From Sphaerisporangium sp. TRM90804 (GTDB taxonomy: Bacteria; Actinomycetota; Actinomycetes; Streptosporangiales; Streptosporangiaceae): a stretch of DNA of 64,000 bases. How positions within the stretch are numbered: the stretch's first letter is position 1; every line of letters starts with the position of its first letter. Below are positions 59,280-64,000 of this stretch, piece by piece. Where the stretch lies: contig NZ_JARWAC010000023.1 in assembly GCF_029846175.1 (NCBI RefSeq), positions 62,001 through 126,000 on the forward strand. The letters are read 5' to 3'. Position numbers and translations under genes: made by a program. Under the pieces are notes generated by a model, which made no database searches, had not been told where the DNA came from, and saw only the letters and a list, made by a program, of their open reading frames with translations.

Positions 59280-59858
59280 ATGGGAAAGCTGATCTACTCG
59301 ATGATCACGTCACTCGACGGCTACGTGAGCGACGCGAACGGCGACTTCGGCTGGGGGGCTCCCGAGGAGGAGTCGCACACGTTCATGAACGAGCACATGC
59401 GTTCGTTCGGCACGTACCTGTACGGCCGCCGGATGTACGAGACGATGGTCTACTGGGAGACCGCGCACACGGTCCCGGACCAGCCGCCGTTCATGCTGGA
59501 GTGCGCGCGGATCTGGCAGGCCGCCGACAAGGTCGTCTACTCCACCACGCTGAACGAGGCGGCCAGCGAGCGGACTCGGATCGAGCGGGCGTTCGACCCC
59601 GATGCGGTGCTGAAGCTGAAGGCCGAGGCCGACCTCGACATCAGCGTGGACGGGCCTCACCTGGCGGCACAGGCGATCAGGGCCGGGCTCGTCGACGAGT
59701 ACCAGCTCTTCGTCGGGCCGGCGATCGTCGGCGGCGGCAACCGGTTCTTCCCCGACGACGTGCGCGTCGACCTCGAACTGCTGGACGAGCGGCGCTTCGG
59801 CAACGGCGTGCTCTACCTGCGTTACGGCGTCAAGGACACCGCGCGCATGACGGTGTAG
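59280..59858 (+). CDS. Dihydrofolate reductase/RibD C-terminal family protein
   Basis: A 192-residue protein of the RibD C-terminal/DHFR-like fold: LIYSMITSLDGYVSDANGDF, FGTYLYGRRMYETMVYW and LVDEYQLFVGPAIVGGGNRF. It presumably reduces a small substrate with NADPH; members are rarely true DHFRs. GAGGAGCCCGCC precedes the ATG. Divergent from HxlR, which likely controls it. Confidence 0.87.
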   Translation: MGKLIYSMITSLDGYVSDANGDFGWGAPEEESHTFMNEHMRSFGTYLYGRRMYETMVYWETAHTVPDQPPFMLECARIWQAADKVVYSTTLNEAASERTRIERAFDPDAVLKLKAEADLDISVDGPHLAAQAIRAGLVDEYQLFVGPAIVGGGNRFFPDDVRVDLELLDERRFGNGVLYLRYGVKDTARMTV

Positions 59859-60196
59859 AGCAGCACTCCATGAGTCTCCGGAACCTGGCCTGGGGCGCGC
59901 GTCGGTGGAGCGCCGTACGGCGGCGCCGGGTTCGCCGTACAAGCCCCCGCCGTATCGTCGCCGTGTTGGCGGGGGTGGCGTGAGCCGGGGGGAGGGGCGC
60001 CAGCGTGCCTGAGGGGAGGAGCGGCGGGGTCTTGCGCGGTGGTGGGGGGCGGGCCGCGTGGGGGTCGCTCTTAGGAAGGCAGTGCCGAAGACTCCGGTCC
60101 GGGGGACGGTGAGTGGTTCATCCGGTGGATGGAGCCGGGTGGGCGGTTAGGCCGATGGGTGCCGCTGGGTGGGCGGTTGGTTCGGTGGGTGGGGTG
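59859..60196. other. Intergenic with terminator hairpin and G-rich repeats
   Basis: 338 bases without a credible gene. A hairpin (59915-59940) follows the DHFR-like gene. At about 60130-60196 a G-rich stretch repeats GGGTGGGCGGTT and GGTGGGTGGGG, close to the stop of the minus-strand methyltransferase gene. Confidence 0.45.
59915..59940 (+). terminator. Hairpin after the DHFR-like gene
   Basis: GTACGGCG (59915-59922) and CGCCGTAC (59933-59940) form a perfect eight-base stem with a ten-base loop, 57 bases after the stop codon. Confidence 0.5.
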
Positions 60197-61039
60197 TCAG
60201 ATGACGCGGGCGACGGCGCCTATGGCGCCTACGCCGCCGGGGGTGGGGAGGGCGAGGTTGATTTCGGGGCGCCACTCGCTCAGGGAGACGATGCCGGGGT
60301 CGGCGATCTCCAGGCCATCCAGGAAGGCGGCGAGCTGGGCGGGGTTTCGGGACGTGGTGCCGGGGACGGAGGTGCGGCTGAAGATCTGCTGGCCCTTGCG
60401 GTCGCGGTCCTTGTCGACGGTGTCGATGGAGCCGTGCGAGACGGCCAGGTGGCTGCCGGGGACGAGCGGGGCCCGGAGGGCTGTGACGATCTTCAGGGCC
60501 TCGTCGTCGTCCGGGATGAAGTGCAGGACGCCGAGCAGGAGGACGGCCACCGGCTCGGAGAAGTCCAGGTGCTCGTGGATCTCGGCACGGTCGAGCAGGG
60601 CCTGGGTGTCGCGCATGTCGGCGGCGACGGCGATGACGCGGGCGTTCTCGGCCAGCAGGGCCCGCGCGTGCGTCATCACGATGGGGTCGTTGTCCACGTA
60701 GACCACGCGGGACTCCGGGGCGAGGTCCTGGGCCACCTGGTGCACGTTGCGCTGGGTCGGCAGTCCTGCGCCGACGTCGAGGAACTGGCGGACGCCCTGC
60801 TCGCACAGGTAGGTGACGGCCCTGATCAGGAACTCGCGGTTCTCGCGGGCGATCTCGCGGACGTTCGGCAGCAGCTCGATGATCTTCTCGGCCGCCTCGC
60901 GGTCGGCGGCGAAGTTGTCCTTGCCGCCCAGGTAGTAGTCGTACATGCGCGCCACGCTCGGCGTGTACGGATCAACACCGGCCGGCACCTCGAACTCGCC
61001 CACGCCACTCCTCGCCCGCTGAAGTAGTACATCCAGCAT
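60197..61039 (-). CDS. DUF574-type SAM-dependent methyltransferase
   Basis: A 280-residue protein of the actinobacterial DUF574 methyltransferase family: SVARMYDYYLGGKDNFAADR, TQRNVHQVAQDLAPESRVVY and VDNDPIVMTHARALLAEN (SAM-binding beta-strands), then FSEPVAVLLLGVLHFIPDDD. The nucleotide loop FLDVGAGLP is intact. Targets are unknown. The ATG at 61039 starts the conserved region; ATGs at 61060 and 61126 are possible longer starts. Confidence 0.87.
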   Translation of the reverse strand: MLDVLLQRARSGVGEFEVPAGVDPYTPSVARMYDYYLGGKDNFAADREAAEKIIELLPNVREIARENREFLIRAVTYLCEQGVRQFLDVGAGLPTQRNVHQVAQDLAPESRVVYVDNDPIVMTHARALLAENARVIAVAADMRDTQALLDRAEIHEHLDFSEPVAVLLLGVLHFIPDDDEALKIVTALRAPLVPGSHLAVSHGSIDTVDKDRDRKGQQIFSRTSVPGTTSRNPAQLAAFLDGLEIADPGIVSLSEWRPEINLALPTPGGVGAIGAVARVI

Positions 61040-61217
61040 CGTAGGGCCTCTGTGCCCCATCGCAGATCTTGTTCCCGCATTAAGGGACACAGAGTGACGG
61101 AGGGTGCCTATCTGGACGAACGCCAACGGGTTGAGCGTCCCCGGTTGTGAGTGGGCGATGACCGGCGGGAGCGGATGCCCGCCGGTCCGGGACGGGGGCC
61201 GCCGGCAGGGCAGGCGC

Positions 61218-61350
61218 GGATGGAGATCGCGGCTCAGGGCGCCTCGGTCGGCCTGGCGCCGGGCGGTCCGGATGGAGATCGCCGCTCAGGGCGCCCGGGG
61301 CGGCCGGGTGCCGGGTGACCCGGCTGGGACGCCGCTCAGGGCGCCCGGAC
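61218..61350. repeat. Three tandem repeats of about 50-52 bp
   Basis: GGATGGAGATCGCSGCTCAG followed by GGCGCC starts at 61218 and 61270 (period 52); a third partial copy shares GCCGCTCAGGGCGCCC, at 61281 and 61331 (period 50). It lies between the methyltransferase promoter and the lysS 3' end. Confidence 0.7.
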
Positions 61351-61386
61351 GGAGAGTCGCCGGCCGGGCGCCCGTGGGGGGCGAGG

Positions 61387-63114
61387 TCAGCCGCCGAGCA
61401 GGGTGCGGACGCGGGGTGCGCCGGCGGCCAGCAGCAGGGTGGGCAGGCGCGGGCCGGTGTCGCGGCCGACCAGGAGCTCGTAGAGCAGGGCGAAGAACTC
61501 GCGCTGCGCGACCTTCAGCTCGGGAGTCGGCTTGGTGTCGGGCGCCAGGCCCGCCTGGATCTTCGGCACGCCGTACACCAGAGTCGTCAGGCCGTCGAGC
61601 GACCAGTGGTCGTCGAGGCCGTCGAGCAGCAGCCGCAGCGACTCCCGCCGACGGTCGTCCAAAGACGCCAGCAGCGTGGTGTCGGGCTCGTCGCGCACGC
61701 GGGTGCGCTGCTCGGCCGGGACCTGCGTGGTGACCCAGTGTGCCGCCCGGTCGAGCCTCGGGCGGGTCTCGTCGAGGTAGGTGATCGGGTGCTCGGGGTC
61801 CAGATCGCGCAGGATGCGCAGGGTCTGCTCCTCGTGCCCGGTGGTGATGTCGACGATCGACGCCAGCGTGCGGTACGGCAGCGGCCTCGGCGTCACGGGC
61901 AGCGGGCCCGCGGCGGTGCCGACCGCCCGGGTGTACGCGGCCACGTCGGCGGGCAGCGCGGCGCCCTCGGCGATCTTGCGCTCCAGGGAGTCCCACTCGT
62001 CGTACAGCCGCTGGATCTCCTGGTCGAAGGCGATCTTGAACGACTGGTTCGGCCGGCGCCGGGCGTACAGCCAGCGCAGCAGCGGGGCCTCCATGATCTG
62101 CAGGGCATCGGCCGGGGTCGGCACGGCGCCCTTGGAGCTGCTCATCTTGGCCATGCCGCTGATGCCGACGAAGGCGTACATCGGCCCGATCGGCTGCTCG
62201 GCCTCGAAGACCTCCCGGATGATCTGCCCGCCGACGACGAACGACGACCCCGGCGAGCTGTGGTCGACCCCGGAGGGCTCGAAGACCACGCCCTCGAAGG
62301 CCCAGCGCATGGGCCAGTCGACCTTCCACACCAGCTTGCCGCGGTTGTGCTCCGACAGCCGGACGGTCTCGGCGTGCCCGCAGGCGCAGGTGAACGACAG
62401 CTCGGTGGTCTCGTCGTCGTACCCGGTGACCGTGGTGGTGTCGCGCTCGCACACCGAGCAGTACGGCTTGTACGGGAAGTAGCCCGCGGCGACCTTGCCG
62501 TCGTCCTCCCCGGCCGCGCCGGACCCCTCGGCCGCGGCCTCGGCGGCGGCCGCCTCGGCCTCGTCGAGCGCGCCCTTCTGCTGCTTCTTGGCCGGAGCGG
62601 GCTTTTCCTTGGTGCGGTAGCGGTCGAGGATCGCGTCGATGCGCTCGCGCTCGCGCATCGCGAGCAAGATCTGCTCGCGGTAGACGCCGGAGGTGTACTG
62701 CGAGGTCTGGCTGATGCCGTGGAACTCGATGCCCAGCTCGGCCAGCGCGGCGATCATGGGGGCCTTGAAGTGCTCGGCCCAGTTGGGGTACTCGCTGCCG
62801 GGCGGCGCGGGCACGGACGTCAGCGGCTTGCCGATGTGCTCCGACCAGGAGGAGTCGACGCCCGCCGGGACCTTGCGGAAGCGGTCGTAGTCGTCCCAGG
62901 AGATGATGTGGACGACGTCGTGACCCCGGCGCCTGATCTCGTCGGCGACCAGGTGGGGCGTCATGACCTCGCGCAGGTTGCCGAGGTGGATCGGGCCCGA
63001 GGGGCTGAGGCCCGACGCGCAGACGATCGTTTTGCCGGGGGCGCGACGCTCCGCCTCGGCGATGACCTCGTCGGCGAATCGTGAGACCCAGTCGGCCTCG
63101 GCACTCGTAGCCAC
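61387..63114 (-). CDS. lysS: Class I lysyl-tRNA synthetase
   Basis: A 575-residue class I (archaeal-type) lysine-tRNA ligase charging tRNA-Lys. The HIGH-type motif is GPIHLGN (about residue 37) and the KMSKS-type motif GMAKMSSSKGA (about residue 318). A zinc-ribbon-like CSVC ... CACGH pair lies at about 220-245, after an Ala/Glu-rich insertion (EAEAAAAEAAAEGSGAAGED). The C-terminal half is the helical anticodon-binding part. GTG at 63114 is preceded by a weak site (AAGGACGTACCCCATC). Bacteria usually have the class II enzyme; class I is known in some actinomycetes, spirochaetes and alphaproteobacteria. Confidence 0.93.
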   Translation of the reverse strand: MATSAEADWVSRFADEVIAEAERRAPGKTIVCASGLSPSGPIHLGNLREVMTPHLVADEIRRRGHDVVHIISWDDYDRFRKVPAGVDSSWSEHIGKPLTSVPAPPGSEYPNWAEHFKAPMIAALAELGIEFHGISQTSQYTSGVYREQILLAMRERERIDAILDRYRTKEKPAPAKKQQKGALDEAEAAAAEAAAEGSGAAGEDDGKVAAGYFPYKPYCSVCERDTTTVTGYDDETTELSFTCACGHAETVRLSEHNRGKLVWKVDWPMRWAFEGVVFEPSGVDHSSPGSSFVVGGQIIREVFEAEQPIGPMYAFVGISGMAKMSSSKGAVPTPADALQIMEAPLLRWLYARRRPNQSFKIAFDQEIQRLYDEWDSLERKIAEGAALPADVAAYTRAVGTAAGPLPVTPRPLPYRTLASIVDITTGHEEQTLRILRDLDPEHPITYLDETRPRLDRAAHWVTTQVPAEQRTRVRDEPDTTLLASLDDRRRESLRLLLDGLDDHWSLDGLTTLVYGVPKIQAGLAPDTKPTPELKVAQREFFALLYELLVGRDTGPRLPTLLLAAGAPRVRTLLGG

Positions 63115-63206
63115 GATGGGGTACGTCCTTCCTCGACAGTGTGACGACCCCATTCTCCCGGACTGTGACAGTGACCGGCGCACCCGGCCGCCCGCCGGCC
63201 CGGCTT

Positions 63207-63686
63207 CTAGGGCGTGTCGGACGTCTGGGTGAGCCGGATGTCGGCGAAGGCGGCGTCCAGGAGCGCGGACAGGGGGTGGCCCGAGGCGGCGAGCAGGTCG
63301 GCGACGAGCAGGGGGCCGTGGTGGGCGACGGTGACGCCGTCGAGCGGGAAGGGGTCGCCGTCCGGCTGGTGCAGACCGAGGGCGCCGGCCACCAGCATCA
63401 CCAGCACGTGCGGGTCGACGCCGGGGAACCACGCCGCCGCCGACCGCGCGCAGCGGGCGACCAGCGCCTGGACGTCGTCCGCGGCCGGGCCGCTGGGGTA
63501 CTGGTCCTGGAGCAGCAGGGTGACGACGGCGCCAAGGACGAGGCCGGTCTGCTCGTGGTCCAGCGCGGCGAGCCGCGCGGCCGCCCGCTCGAACGCCTCG
63601 GGCTCGCGGGCGCCGGCGGCGGCGACGGCGTCGGTGGCGGCCTCTGCGATGGCGCGTGCGGGCTGGGGCAAGGGGTTCACGCTCAT
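63207..63686 (-). CDS. Conserved hypothetical protein upstream of lysS
   Basis: A 159-residue, mostly helical soluble protein: RAIAEAATDAVAAAGAREPE, FERAAARLAALDHEQTGLVL, LLQDQYPSGPAADDVQALVA and DPHVLVMLVAGALGLHQPDG. No family recognised. The ATG at 63686 follows GAGGAGCC. It is on the lysS strand with a 92-base gap, so it may be co-transcribed. Confidence 0.7.
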   Translation of the reverse strand: MSVNPLPQPARAIAEAATDAVAAAGAREPEAFERAAARLAALDHEQTGLVLGAVVTLLLQDQYPSGPAADDVQALVARCARSAAAWFPGVDPHVLVMLVAGALGLHQPDGDPFPLDGVTVAHHGPLLVADLLAASGHPLSALLDAAFADIRLTQTSDTP

Positions 63687-64000
63687 CGGCTCCTCGGCGG
63701 CGGGGCGCGGGCAGGACGGCGCCAGCATCGCACGCCGGGCCGCTCTCCCGGTGCCTGGCCGGGGCCTTCGGACGGCGGCGCGCGTCCGGTGGTGCATGTC
63801 CGGGGCCGCGTGTCCGGCGGCGCTTGCCGGCGGTGCGCGCCCGGGCTGCCTTTCCGGCGGTGCGTGCCCGGCGGTGTGCGTCCGGCGGTGCGTGCCCGGC
63901 GTCGCGGGGCGGGCGGGAACTTCGGCGCCGGTTGTAGTGTTCCTAGTGGTGCCCACAGCGATGCCGGGCGGGCCGGCAGGCGTACGCGGAGGCGGTGGAA
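63687..64000. other. Upstream region with minisatellite; no gene seen
   Basis: About 314 bases upstream of the hypothetical gene. Most of it is occupied by the 14-base repeat tract listed separately. Frames crossing it are Arg/Ala/Gly-rich artefacts. TTGTAGTGTTCC (63931-63942) is the only AT-richer spot and may be a promoter. Confidence 0.4.
63786..63903. repeat. 14-bp tandem repeat (CCGGCGGTGCGTGY)
   Basis: CCGG recurs nine times at intervals of 13 or 14 bases, with consensus CCGGCGGTGCGTGY. Copies are degenerate at the left and nearly identical at the right end. Confidence 0.75.

Noticed and set aside
1-64000. tRNA or rRNA genes, insertion sequences, integrases
   Set aside because: Reading both strands I found no T-loop/acceptor pattern, transposase or recombinase; a tRNA scan would be needed to exclude them fully.

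Overview
The window is high-GC actinomycete chromosome. Many genes start with GTG, several promoters look leaderless, and the content includes class I lysyl-tRNA synthetase, a type II CBM on a lytic polysaccharide monooxygenase, an XRE/DUF397/HATPase trio and a DUF574 methyltransferase. This suggests a Streptosporangiales-type organism such as Nonomuraea or a relative; the genus is an inference and no rRNA or tRNA gene is visible to confirm it.

Layout. 1-110 is the start of an MmcQ/YjbR-like gene, followed by a gene-poor stretch and a SpoIIE-type phosphatase (750-2450, minus). 2926-5444 is a metNIQ methionine importer. 5411-13630 is a phenylacetate degradation cluster: TetR regulator, thiolase, paaZ and the paaABCDE epoxidase, with two matching operator-like dyads (6102-6119, 9676-9693). 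Next come a GH15 enzyme, an ArsR/DUF664 pair, and a zinc group (ArsR sensor with a CzrA-like alpha5 site, CDF exporter, beta carbonic anhydrase). 19831-24760 holds secreted or carbohydrate-active proteins (phytase-like esterase, sialidase-like protein, AA10-CBM2). 25192-28848 holds a uridine-kinase-like protein, asnB and murQ. 29068-35865 is an oligopeptide ABC operon (A-B-C-D-F) ending in a double-GNAT gene, with murQ downstream on the same strand.

35993-37865 is the HATPase / XRE / DUF397 regulatory trio. 38068-40680 is a rifampin phosphotransferase with a near-perfect rifamycin-associated element upstream. 40687-42776 (minus) is a MerR regulator and an EamA transporter preceded by a probable leader peptide and stacked hairpins; beside it lies a 35-bp tandem repeat array. 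43071-47656 holds AhpD-like, SnoaL-like (with a double operator), pentapeptide-repeat, DUF433/DUF5615 toxin-antitoxin and LLM oxidoreductase genes.

48038-56916 is a polymorphic-toxin locus: a 2392-residue RHS/YD protein carrying a chitin-binding-type module, a HINT domain and a short C-terminal toxin, followed by a candidate immunity gene, a decayed NAD(P)-binding gene and a HEAT-like protein. Base composition drops sharply inside the RHS gene near 51370, so its 3' half with the immunity gene looks acquired. The right end holds a carboxylesterase, a divergent HxlR/DHFR-like pair, a DUF574 methyltransferase, lysS (class I) and a hypothetical gene, ending in minisatellite-like repeats.
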